DNA of 64,000 bases from Linyphia triangularis. Its lineage: Eukaryota; Arthropoda; Arachnida; Araneae; Linyphiidae. Below, piece after piece: positions 54,101-62,598 of the stretch; position 1 is the first letter of the stretch, and every line of letters starts with the position of its first letter. Below the pieces are notes generated by a model, which was given only the letters and a program-made list of their open reading frames with translations, ran no database searches and was not told the origin of the DNA. Made by a program: the position numbers and the translations under genes. The stretch is from assembly GCA_963978545.1 (NCBI GenBank), contig OZ021730.1, positions 8,377,796-8,441,795 on the forward strand. Direction: 5' to 3'.

Positions 54101-54873
54101 ACAGCAGTATCAACATCCTGACTGTCCACCATTGCTCCCGTTATAACAGCCAACTCAGTATATTTGTCCCAATTCGCCCTGTGGTATTTGTAAGTAGGTA
54201 GACGGTTGGCCACGCCACTACCACCTGCATGCGAAATGAGGACAGGGAAGTGATCACTGTTGTGTAGATCACTTCCAACAGCAAAATTCAAATATGGAAA
54301 AAGTATAGGGGAACAAATGGCTAAGTCAAGTGAATGGAATGTTCTAGTGGGTTCATGGAAATATGTTTTCTCGTCATTATTCAGGAGACAGAGACAGTGA
54401 TCAGATAGCAGTTTTTCAATCTGTCTACCACGAGGGTTCGTATTGTCATTACCCCACATAGTACTGTGTCCATTAAAGTCACCGAGCAGTAAAAATGGTG
54501 CTGGAAGCTGATCAATAAGGTCATTCAGCTCCTCTTGGCGGATGATAGCATGTGGCGGTAGGTATAGGCAACAGACTGTGAGAAGGGACTGTAAATGAAG
54601 TCTCGCAGCCACAGTCTGTAGAGATGTGCGCAGTGTGAGTACAGTGCTGGGGTAATTATGAGCAATAAAAAGACATACTCCTCCAGACACTGTATTACTA
54701 AGGGTAACATCTTTTCTAATACAACTATACCCACGGATCTTTGAATTATATGGATCCTTCAAGAAAGTTTCTTGAAGTGCCAAACATGCTGGATGGTAAG
54801 TTGAAATAATGTTCTTAACATCATCCTTCCTAGACCTAAAACCGCGACAATTCCAAGAAACAAAAGAAGCCAT
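51193..54873 (-). CDS. LINE A3 ORF2: endonuclease-RT-RNase H, open 1226 codons
   Basis: Start ATG 54873 overlaps the ORF1 stop as TAATG. APE-type endonuclease at residues 1-230 (FVSWNCRGFRSRKDD, LQETFLKD, GDFNGHSTMWGN, SDHFPVLISH). RT at about 450-730 (GPDGISYQML, RPIALTSCLCKTFERIV, FFDIEKAYDHTW, EGVPQGCVLSVTLF, YVDD at 666-669). RNase H at about 960-1085 (VFTDGSKAGERVG, SEMTAISCALL, YSDSLSSLSSL, WVPSHMGISGNELADSAAK). Terminal finger CDICRCDLTVSHILISC at about 1168-1184. No disabling change seen. Confidence 0.95.
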   Translation of the reverse strand: MASFVSWNCRGFRSRKDDVKNIISTYHPACLALQETFLKDPYNSKIRGYSCIRKDVTLSNTVSGGVCLFIAHNYPSTVLTLRTSLQTVAARLHLQSLLTVCCLYLPPHAIIRQEELNDLIDQLPAPFLLLGDFNGHSTMWGNDNTNPRGRQIEKLLSDHCLCLLNNDEKTYFHEPTRTFHSLDLAICSPILFPYLNFAVGSDLHNSDHFPVLISHAGGSGVANRLPTYKYHRANWDKYTELAVITGAMVDSQDVDTAVQNVTEAILKAADSSIPKTSPKTLRHCKPYWNAECQSAYKKQKKLWGIFRRYPTTGNLIAFKKGKAVARKVRRQSQKDSWISYVSSITSKTSSKQLWKKVRAANGLYPEYSCPILQTGAAVFSSPEDIANLIGETFESVSSSYSYSPTFLVTKNRAERTGINFKSNIEYSYNCELKMYELKSALSKAHNTSPGPDGISYQMLRHLSPDSLFNILFLFNRIWKENIFPTLWREATVIPILKPGKDPKDPLNYRPIALTSCLCKTFERIVNARLSYMLEKDGCISPFQSGFRRGRSTLDNIVKLETDVRNAFVQRNHLVSIFFDIEKAYDHTWRYGILQTLFNFGFRGNLPLFIQNFLSSRVFRVRIGTSFSNYFNQSEGVPQGCVLSVTLFNLHISNILHVLSPFVHGTLYVDDLQISCQGSNMRLIERQLQTAVNRLVEWCYKNGHKLSPSKSSCIHFCRRRGLHPGPEIHIRNTPIPVVNQIRYLGVIFDNKMNFLPHILSLRKKCDKSLNILKVLSNTSWGADRTSLLRIYNSVILSRIDYGCVAYGSAGVSLLRRLDTVHHTAARICSGAFRTSPIESLLTECSLLPLDLRRKKLSANYYCRIMSDPFHPLRKLRLDAYLGRLYDARPSNVRPLSERAKSILMDAALSDVVTQTFITQSFPPWDIPSFHFLNPFAMYCKADTAPEIVQQIFCDHRSQYADYEAVFTDGSKAGERVGCGTVSDTSTVAFTLHKSCSVFTSEMTAISCALLHISLCHNRKFCVYSDSLSSLSSLEQFKTNSHPLAFDILSKLHTLERKGFTILFCWVPSHMGISGNELADSAAKAASIPLQQPVPYQDIKTFIHKFILSLRQEAWDLQVNNKLHFIKNHLLKWPVNPMRRTDVKLTRLRIGHTRLTHRHLLLGEDPPVCDICRCDLTVSHILISCPEFHSHRLRFFKSTSLSLQDLIGEIPHPNLFAFLRSIGFLNHI

Positions 54874-56018
54874 TAATTATTAAAAGAAAATTTTAAAGGG
54901 GAGTCAGGATCTTCTTCTAGGATCTCATCATCATCAGATGGGTGTAAATTCACCTCATCTGCATCTCGAATTGAGCCAAGGATGTGAAAAGGGTTAGCAG
55001 GTTTCCCTCTAATAGAAACACCCTTTGCAGATTTTAATTTCATCGTTTGCAAAGCCTTCGACTTTGCAAGAGATTTCTTAATCAGAGACGGTCTTTTGAT
55101 GGAATCTGAAGAAGACGCCCGTTGGGGTAACTTGGCAAGTGGCAAGGAAATAGTCTCCGTCTGTGTACTTTTACTGCATACTGACTTTTTACAAGCATCG
55201 GAGTATGAAACGCCAACACGGGGAGTCCGGGCTTCAACCTGTTTTTTTGCCTCAAAGTATGTCAAGTTTTGGTTAGCACGGACGGTTTGTATTTCTTTCT
55301 CCTCTATCCACTTGGGACATTTGCGGAAGAAAGATGTATGTGCTCCTTCACAATTGACACACTTTTCAGGTGCAGTGCATCCAGAACTACCATGACCACT
55401 TCCTGCACAGCGTGCACAGATTTCAATTTTCCCGCGGCAAGCCGTTTGGGAATGTCCATATCTCTGGCACTTAAAGCAGCGAAGTGGATTTGGTACGTAT
55501 GGTCGGATACGACAGTTAAGATATCCGGCCTTCACGTGTGTTGGCAGAGTTGGCAAATCAAAAGTCAGTATCAAATGTTTAGTTGGGAGAATATTTCCCT
55601 CTTTCCTTATTGTTATTCGGTGTACAGCAGAAACTTGTTGGTCAAGCAGATGTTCAAGAATCTCGTCCTCGGGTGTATGGTAGAGGTCGGATTCCGAAAT
55701 AACGCCACGAGATTTGTTGAGAGAGCCATGGGGGGCTACACTCACAGGAAATGTTCCAAAGAATTCCATTTTTAGAATGTTTTTGCCCTGAGTATTGTTC
55801 AGAACTTCTACTAAAAGGTCTCCAGACCTTAGTTTTTTGGCAGAAACTGTATTTCCCACAAAAGCTTTCAATGTTTTTTCTATTAAAAAAGGAGAAACCT
55901 TCTCAAAGGATCCCTCCTTTCGTTTTACTATAAAGAATTTCGCCGTAAGGCAATTTAAAGAATCATGTCCATTATGCTCCCCTGGAGAGGGAGAAGAAGA
56001 AAAAGTGTTACTTTCCAT
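54873..56018 (-). CDS. LINE A3 ORF1: three-knuckle nucleic-acid-binding protein
   Basis: The frame is open from 56132, but the ATG at 56018 (MESNTFSSSPSPGE) is preferred because A1 and A2 have the same start. About 381 residues. Order: KEGSFEKVSPFLIEKTLKAF, a probable RRM-like region (RSGDLLVEV, SVAPHGSLNKSRGVISESDL), HLILTFDLPTLPTHVKAGY, knuckles CFKCQRYGHSQTAC, CARCAGSGHGSSGC, CVNCEGAHTSFFRKC from about residue 180, a basic tail (KKSLAKSKALQTMKLKSAK) and an acidic end. Expected to package element RNA. Confidence 0.93.
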   Translation of the reverse strand: MESNTFSSSPSPGEHNGHDSLNCLTAKFFIVKRKEGSFEKVSPFLIEKTLKAFVGNTVSAKKLRSGDLLVEVLNNTQGKNILKMEFFGTFPVSVAPHGSLNKSRGVISESDLYHTPEDEILEHLLDQQVSAVHRITIRKEGNILPTKHLILTFDLPTLPTHVKAGYLNCRIRPYVPNPLRCFKCQRYGHSQTACRGKIEICARCAGSGHGSSGCTAPEKCVNCEGAHTSFFRKCPKWIEEKEIQTVRANQNLTYFEAKKQVEARTPRVGVSYSDACKKSVCSKSTQTETISLPLAKLPQRASSSDSIKRPSLIKKSLAKSKALQTMKLKSAKGVSIRGKPANPFHILGSIRDADEVNLHPSDDDEILEEDPDSPLKFSFNN

Positions 56019-56649
56019 GAAAGTATGAAACAAAAATTCGGGCACTAGAGTCCCACCCACCATGGAGTCCTCAATGTCGGGGATAGTGCATACCGGCAAG
56101 CAATAAAATAAGAAAGGAAAAGAAAACATCAACTAAACTATTGCGCACGGCATAACACTACCGGGCTGTCCAGTACCTATACGCGAACGACTCGTCCCTG
56201 TAGAAGTCTCCACCCTTAACGAGATTCCCAGCAGACGAGCCGAACGCTTGATCCCTAGCCGCCGACGAAGTCGGACGACCAGCCGATTGATACACACGGG
56301 ACCAATGTGCACCTCCCGTTTATCTGAAGCAAGGGCCAAAGTAGTGTATTGGGACAGTATGTCGCCCCTCAACTACCAGGATCCCCCTTTCCAGAGACAC
56401 GGGTCTCCACGCACGGCAAACACGTGGGTGATTAAATGCCCGAGAGAAGCTGATAGCAACAGAGCGGCATAAAGCTTCTCAAGGGGAGCCCTCACCTCTG
56501 AAGAGGTAACCACAACGAGGGAAGAAAGAAGTCAAACGATAAATACAAAACCAAAACGAGAAGATAAAACAGAAGGAGGGATAGATCACTGGGGAGCCCC
56601 GGGGTTGTGAAGCCCGTATTTACATATAGAAAGTAAACCCCCTGAGGGG
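56019..56649 (-). promoter_or_regulatory. LINE A3 5' UTR
   Basis: Nearly identical to the leaders of A1, A2 and, unexpectedly, B7. Terminal hairpins CCCC-TCA-GGGG and TTTAC-TTTCTATAT-GTAAA. Contains the MRDDILSQY upstream frame (79 codons, 56133-56372). Confidence 0.7.
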
Positions 56650-56941
56650 CTGCCAAAGGGGGACTTTCTCGAGAGAGGCCCTCTAACCCTTTCAGCATTC
56701 TTCGTTCTTTTAAGGATTCGGATGTGGTGACTCTTCACCCATCTGATGAGGACGAAGACATCACTGAAGAGTCCGACCCTCATTTAAAATTTTCACTTGA
56801 TAGTTAATGGCTTCTTTTGTTTCTTGGAATTGTCGCGGTTTTAGGTCTAGGAAGGATGATGTGAAGAACATAATTTCACTTTACCATCCAGCATATTTGG
56901 CACTTCAAGAAACTTTCTTGAAGGATTCTTGTACATCTAAG
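56650..56941 (+). pseudogene. LINE A2, part 2: ORF1 end and ORF2 start
   Basis: Resumes in the ORF1 frame after A3, ends LHPSDEDEDITEESDPHLKF and stops at TAATG (56806-56810). ORF2 then begins MASFVSWNCRGFRSRKDDVK and reads to LKDSCTSK at 56941, where the B7 composite is inserted. Confidence 0.9.
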
Positions 56942-57084
56942 TTGGTTGTATTCAGATTATCTGGCGCCGTCAGCAACACGAGGGCTATAATGCGCCTAAA
57001 CATTCGTCATTAGACAAGCCAACATTCATTTACAAACATCCATGCCTAACACGGGACTCGAACCCGCAACCTCGCGGTCTAGAA
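56942..57084 (-). mobile_element. tRNA-derived SINE, copy 13, 5'-truncated
   Basis: Tail, stem-loop, body and B box are present; the head is lost upstream of TTCTAGACCGCGAGG, including the A box. It has no target duplication of its own; its 3' end coincides with the left edge of the composite insertion. Confidence 0.9.
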
Positions 57085-57430
57085 CAAGGCGTGGCAGGAG
57101 TTACATGCTCCTAACTGTAAAAAACACCATTCCGGATCTTCCGGTAAAATGGAAGTAGATGGTATGATCCGTATGTTCTCTCGTTCGAAGGAAGATCGGA
57201 GCGTGACCTATGCTAAGTATATTGGCGACGGAGATAGCAAGACCTTCTCGGCCATATATGAATCTGATCCATATGGGAATGACATCAAAGTTGAAAAGAT
57301 TGAGTGTGTAGCGCATATACAGAAAAGAATGGGCACTCAGCTACGGAAATTGAAGGCAAGAATGGCGAAGAAGAAACTACCAGATGGGAAAAGGCTTGAT
57401 GGAAAAGGGCGATTGACAGATCGACACATG
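57085..57430 (+). pseudogene. Mutator-like transposase, middle fragment
   Basis: Open frame KAWQELHAPNCKKHHSGSSG, KMEVDGMIRMFSRSKEDRSV, TYAKYIGDGDSKTF, IECVAHIQKRMGTQLRKLK, LDGKGRLTDRHM. The GDGDSKTF segment carries the Asp expected in the catalytic core of this transposase type. It corresponds to the part missing from the pseudogene at 44183-45055. Confidence 0.72.
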
Positions 57431-57613
57431 GTTGGTTGGTTGGTTTGTTAGGGTTTACTGGCGCAAGGGCAACACGAGGGCCATGCTGCGCCGAACCAAC
57501 AGTTAGTTCCACTTAATAAAATAGTTAAAATATGAAAGCTGTCATACGTAGAAAAAATTAGAAAAATGATTCAAAAAAGCATATTTAGCGTAAGAGAAAA
57601 ATAATTCAAATCT

Positions 57614-60600
57614 TTAAATAAGATTATAAAATCCGATTTCTAATAAAAACTTATAAAGATTACAATGAGGAGGTGAATCTAAGAGAGTTGATAATGATGG
57701 ATGAACTGAATTAAAAAGGCGAAGTCGTATGGAGTTAAAAACAGGACATTCTGACAAAATGTGTATAACAGTAAAAGCAACACCACAGGTGGTGCATGTG
57801 GGGGGATCTTCTGCCAGCAGAAGGTGTACATGGGTAAAACGAGAGTGGCCGATGCGAAGTCTAGTTAAAAGCACTTCTCTCTTCCTATTTGGCTGAGAGA
57901 AGGCGTACCCAGATATGGTAGGTTGTAAGGCATGCAGTTTATTGTCTGTCTCTGTATCCCACATGGCCTGCCATGAAGAAGACAGAGCATTAATACAGAC
58001 CTTAAATACATCGTCCAGACATAATAAATTGTTATCCGCCCCTATGACATTTAGAGCGATTTCATCAGCCTGCTCGTTTCCCATGATCCCCACATGACCT
58101 GGGATCCAACAAAACATAATTCTGAAACCTTTGTCTACAAGATGAGCATGAATATTTAAAATTTCAATTATAATAGGATGAGTTTGAGACAATGGGTTAC
58201 CAAGAGCTTCAAGACAACTTCTAGAGTCGGTGTATATTATCCACAAGTTGTCTTGTTCTCCAGAGAAGTGGCGCAGAGCCAGGAGAATGGCCTGGGACTC
58301 GGCTGTGAAAACGGAGCTGTATGGGTTTAGTTCAATGGACAAGATTGTGTTGTCCGAAACAGCAGCTGACCCAACGTGACCCTGGCTCTTGGATCCATCA
58401 GTAAAAAAAGGTTTAAAATGTGAGAAATGATTACGATGATAAAAAAAGAGAGTAGTAAAAACAACAGAAGGAGTTTCGGTTTTCTTAAAATTTGAAAATA
58501 AGTTTAAAATGGTTACTTCATATTGATACCATGGTGGCAAAGTAGAAATGTTGGGACGAACTCTAAGGTTGTCCAAGTCATAGCAAGATAAAATCTTTTG
58601 AATTCTCAATGAAAATGATGGTATGGATGATGGTCTAGCGATGAAAAGTCGTTGGTGTAAAGGATAAAAAATATGATTTAAAATTGGGTGAGATAAATTA
58701 CACTGAATTTTAAAAAATAGCTTTAAGCACAATCTATCACGTCTCAGAGTCAGAGGAGGTTCCATACATGTTACAAAGAGGCTCGGACATGGTGATGTAC
58801 GGAAAGCTCCAGAAGCAATTCGTAGCCCGTGATGGTGGACCGGGTCAAGGAGCCTCAAAGCTGATTTTGTAGCCGAACCGTACACCACCGAACCATAGTC
58901 AAGCTTGGAACGTACAAGGCATCTGTAGATTTTCAACATGGAGAGAGTGTCTGCTCCCCAGGAAGTGTTCGAGAGAACCTTCAAGAGATTTAGCGTTTTA
59001 TTGCACTTCAATTTAAGTTGTTTTATATGTGGCAGGAAAGTGAGCTTAGGGTCAAACAGAACTCCGAGAAATTTAACTTCCGATACGATCGGTATCTTGT
59101 TTCCATTTAAAAATACTTCAGGTTCGTTATGCAGCTCACGTTTCCTGCAAAAGTGCATGGCAACGGTCTTCTCTGTCGAAAACGCAAATCCATTCTTATT
59201 TGTCCAATCAGTGATTTTCCTGATGGCAAGTTGAAGTTGTCTCTCGATTAGTGACATGTTTGTTGAGGCGCACGATATTTGAAAATCATCAACGAATAAG
59301 GTCCCAGACACTGCAGGTGGGAGGCAGGTCAAAATTTCGTTGATCTTGATGATGAAAAGTGCGCAACTCAACACACTTCCCTGGGGGACACCTTGCTCTT
59401 GAATGAACTCATCTGAAAGGGTTGAGTTTAGACGTACTTGGAAAATTCTTTTCTGCAAGAAGTTTTGGATAAAATAAGGTAAATTTCCCCGGAGACCTAG
59501 ATTGTATAGGTCTCTGAGGATACCATACCTCCAAGCACGATCGTAAGCTTTTTCCATGTCAAAAAACACAGATACCAAATGGTTCCTCTTGACAAAAGCT
59601 TCTCGAACTGATGTTTCGAGAAGCAAAAGGTTATCAATCGTACTCCTTCCACGACGAAACCCACTCTGAAACTGAGAGATGATTGTTAACTTCAAGAAAA
59701 TAAAGAAGACGTGCATTAACCATTTTTTCCAGAAGTTTGCAGAAACAACTGGTTAATGCAATGGGGCGGTAGCTGGAGGGATTCTTGGGGTCTTTGTTAG
59801 GCTTGACAATAGGGATAATAAGAGCTCGTTGCCACGTTGCAGGAAATGTATTTTCTTGCCAAATACGATTAAATAATCGCAGGATACACTTGAGCTGAAG
59901 CGGCAGCAGATGCTTAATCATACTATAGTGGATTTCGTCGGGCCCAACAGCAGAGCTGTGAGCGCCAGACAAGGCTTTTAGTAACTCTGGCATAGTGAAA
60001 TTACCATTATAGCTTTCCGTACCAGCAGAAGAAAAATTTAATTTCTTTCGCTCAGCTCCAAGCCTGAACGAGGCAAACGGCTCTTTATAACTAGCATTGC
60101 TTGATACTCCAGCAAAAGCGTTACCAAGAGCATTTGCAATGTCTTTAGGGTCTGAAACAATCCCGTGGTTTACCTCTAGGATGGAAATAGAGTAACTGGG
60201 ATATCGGCCTTTGATCTTATTCACCTTGTTCCAGACCCTTTTCGAAGATGTCGAGGATGTAATAGTACTGACATACTTCTGCCAAGAATCCCTCTGGCTT
60301 CGTCGGCGTATTCTGCGAGCATCGGCCCGGCAAAGCTTAAAACGAATGAGGTTGGCTTCTGTGGGGTTCCGTCGAAAAGTACCCCAAGCTCTCCTCTGTT
60401 TTTTATGCGACATCCTACAATCGTGGTTCCACCACGGTTTTGGTAATTTTGGTAGATTTGGGGATGACATGGGGATGGAATAGCGAGCAGCATCCAAAAT
60501 GGCCTGAGTGACAGATTTTACAGCCTCATCGATGTCATCTTGGTTCACCAACTCATCTGACAAATGGACAGAAAGAGAAAATAGATCCCAATCCGCCTCT

Positions 60601-61294
60601 TCAAATTTGAATCGAGGTGGGCGGTTAACAGGAGTTATTACGTTTCCTTCATATGATAGTCTAATGGGAAAATGGTCGCTGTGAAAAGGATCTTCTCCGA
60701 CATGAAAGTTCCATAGAAATAAAAGAGATGGTGAACACAAGACAAGATCGATAGCGTGAAATGTCCTCGATGGGGCGTGGAAGTACGTGTCTTCTCCACT
60801 GTTGAGAAGACACAAGTTTTTATCTTGCAATAATTTTTCTATCTGTCTTCCACGGATGTTAATGTCAGTACTACCCCAAAGAGGATTATGACCATTGAAA
60901 TCTCCCATGATGATAAAAGGAAATGGAAGCTGTTCGCACAGCCTGTTTAGTTCTGCTTGTTGAATACTATCATTAGGAGGTAAATAAATTGAGCACACGG
61001 TGATTAAAGTCTTTAGAGCGACTCTTATGGCAACAGCTTGTAAATTAGTATCGAGCTGCAGCGGCGTAAAAGGAGTGCCGTTAGAAATAAAAATAGCTAC
61101 TCCGCCGCTGGCTCTATCACCGCTAGTGCAGTCCTTTCGAAGGGGACTATACCCCCTAATGAGAGAACTCTGATATGGTTTTAAAAGAGTCTCTTGTAGA
61201 CAGAAGCAGTCAGGTCGGTAGTCATCGATAAGATGTTTAATATCCACCGAGTTGTGGTGGAATCCACGACAGTTCCAAGATAACAGATGGAATT
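57614..61294 (-). pseudogene. LINE B7 ORF2, one frameshift and no ATG at the usual site
   Basis: Endonuclease (LSWNCRGFHHNSVDIK, LQETLLKPY, GDFNGHNPLWGS, SDHFPIRL), RT (RPIALTSCFCKLLEKM, FFDMEKAYDRAW, FVDDFQISC), RNase H (FTDGSKSQGHVG, WIPGHVGIMGNEQADEIA) and finger CTTCGVAFTVIHILSEC. The frame slips near 59690, in the FLE-NNHLS region just before QSGFRRGRSTIDNL. At the ORF1 stop the sequence is TAAAATTCC instead of TAATGG; the first in-frame ATG is at 61247 (MDIKHLIDDYRP). Confidence 0.9.
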
Positions 61295-62598
61295 TTAAGT
61301 AGGATGGTTAGCAGTCAGCCGCTCACTGGACCGCCTCCTAGGATGGATATGAGGAGGGGTCTCAAGGCCGGTCTCGATGTCCATATCTCCGGACTCTGAG
61401 AGGCCTGATATACATTCTTCTTCTTCCGATGTTCCCTTTGTTTGTTTAACTTTAATTTCTACTCTAGATTTTTTACTTTGAATTTTTTGTTTTAGTTTGT
61501 TTCCAGGTTTCGTATGTGTTTTGTGAGGTTCCAGTTTGTTTTGGGTTTGTGTTATTGAATTGACTTTTTTGCCTGACTGGGTTTGTTTTTTGGAGCTACC
61601 AGCACTACTGGCATTCAGATGAGACACTAAATACTGATATAGTTGCTCATTTGACAGAATGCCAGGAGGAAGAGAGATATCGGTTTGAGTGGTGGTTGAT
61701 TTTATTTCATTTTTTTTAAAACATTAGCATAGGTGGTGGTTGGATTAGAGATATTATACAGATTTCTAGCTTCGGGGTAGGTTACATTGTTTTTTACTTT
61801 AATTTCTTGGATATTTTTCTCTTCTTTCCATTTGGGACACTCTTTGGAAAATGATGGATGGTTTCCCGAACAATTGACGCAGGTGGGTTCAGCTTTACAA
61901 CCATCACTGGGATGTTCCGAGCTTCCACACACTGCGCAAATGTCAATCTTGCTTCTGCAAGCATTTTTAGAGTGCCCAAATTTCTGACACTTAAAGCATC
62001 GGAGAGGGTTTGGTACATAAGGGCGAACGGGGCAATTTAGATAGCCAGCTATGATTCGAGTAGGAAGTTTAGGGGTATTAAAAGTTAGAATTATATGCTT
62101 AGTATTAATGATATTGTTGTCTCTTTTTATTGTTATACGTCTGGCATCTATGACACCTTGGGAGGAAAGTTCTTGGACTATTTCATCTTTATCAATATTT
62201 ATTAGGTCAGGTTCTGAAATTACTCCTTGGGACGAATTTAAGCCTTTATGTGGGGTAGTTGTAATTCTGATGTTACCTATTGTCGTGGCTGAAAGTAGAG
62301 CAAGGGACTGTTTTGTATTTATGGTTTCGATTAGAAAATCTCCTGATCGTAGCTTTTTAACTGTTTTTGGTTCACCACCACATATACCTTTAATGCCTTT
62401 CTGGATGAAAAAAGGAGACATATTGCTTAATTCACCTGTGTCAGAATGTATAACTAAAAAGGTCGGTTCATTGTATGCTGGTGTTTGTTTTTTTGTAACT
62501 GGATTCTCAATGGTCTCAATAGCACGTTTAACTGATACTGATTGCAATTGTTGGGGATTAGGGCCTCCCGTGGGGCTGAAGAAAGAAGAAGCCATCAT
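61295..62598 (-). pseudogene. LINE B7 ORF1, one frameshift
   Basis: Start ATG 62598 (MMASSFFSPTGGPNPQQLQ). RRM-like region with KKLRSGDFLIETINTKQSLA, then GYLNCPVRPYVPNPLRCFKC; knuckles CFKCQKFGHSKNAC, CAVCGSSEHPSDGC, CVNCSGNHPSFSKEC. The frame slips in an A8 run near 61715. The rest (TDISLPPGILSNEQLYQYLV, then the basic and acidic tail ending SERLTANHPT) continues to the stop at 61295. Confidence 0.9.

Larger units (their letters stand above)
50991..56649 (-). mobile_element. LINE A3, full length, both ORFs open
   Basis: 5659-bp non-LTR element on the minus strand, from GTTT-type repeats and stem-loop at 50991 to the CCCCTCAGGGGG 5' end at 56649. Target duplication CTGCCAAAGGGGG at 50978-50990 and 56650-56662 is exact, inside ORF1 of A2. 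Both proteins are uninterrupted, which makes it the best candidate for a recently active source element here. Confidence 0.95.

Noticed and set aside
56600..56649. HDV-like self-cleaving ribozyme at LINE 5' ends
   Set aside because: The first bases pair locally (CCCC-TCA-GGGG) and I could not draw the nested double pseudoknot or find the catalytic C context.
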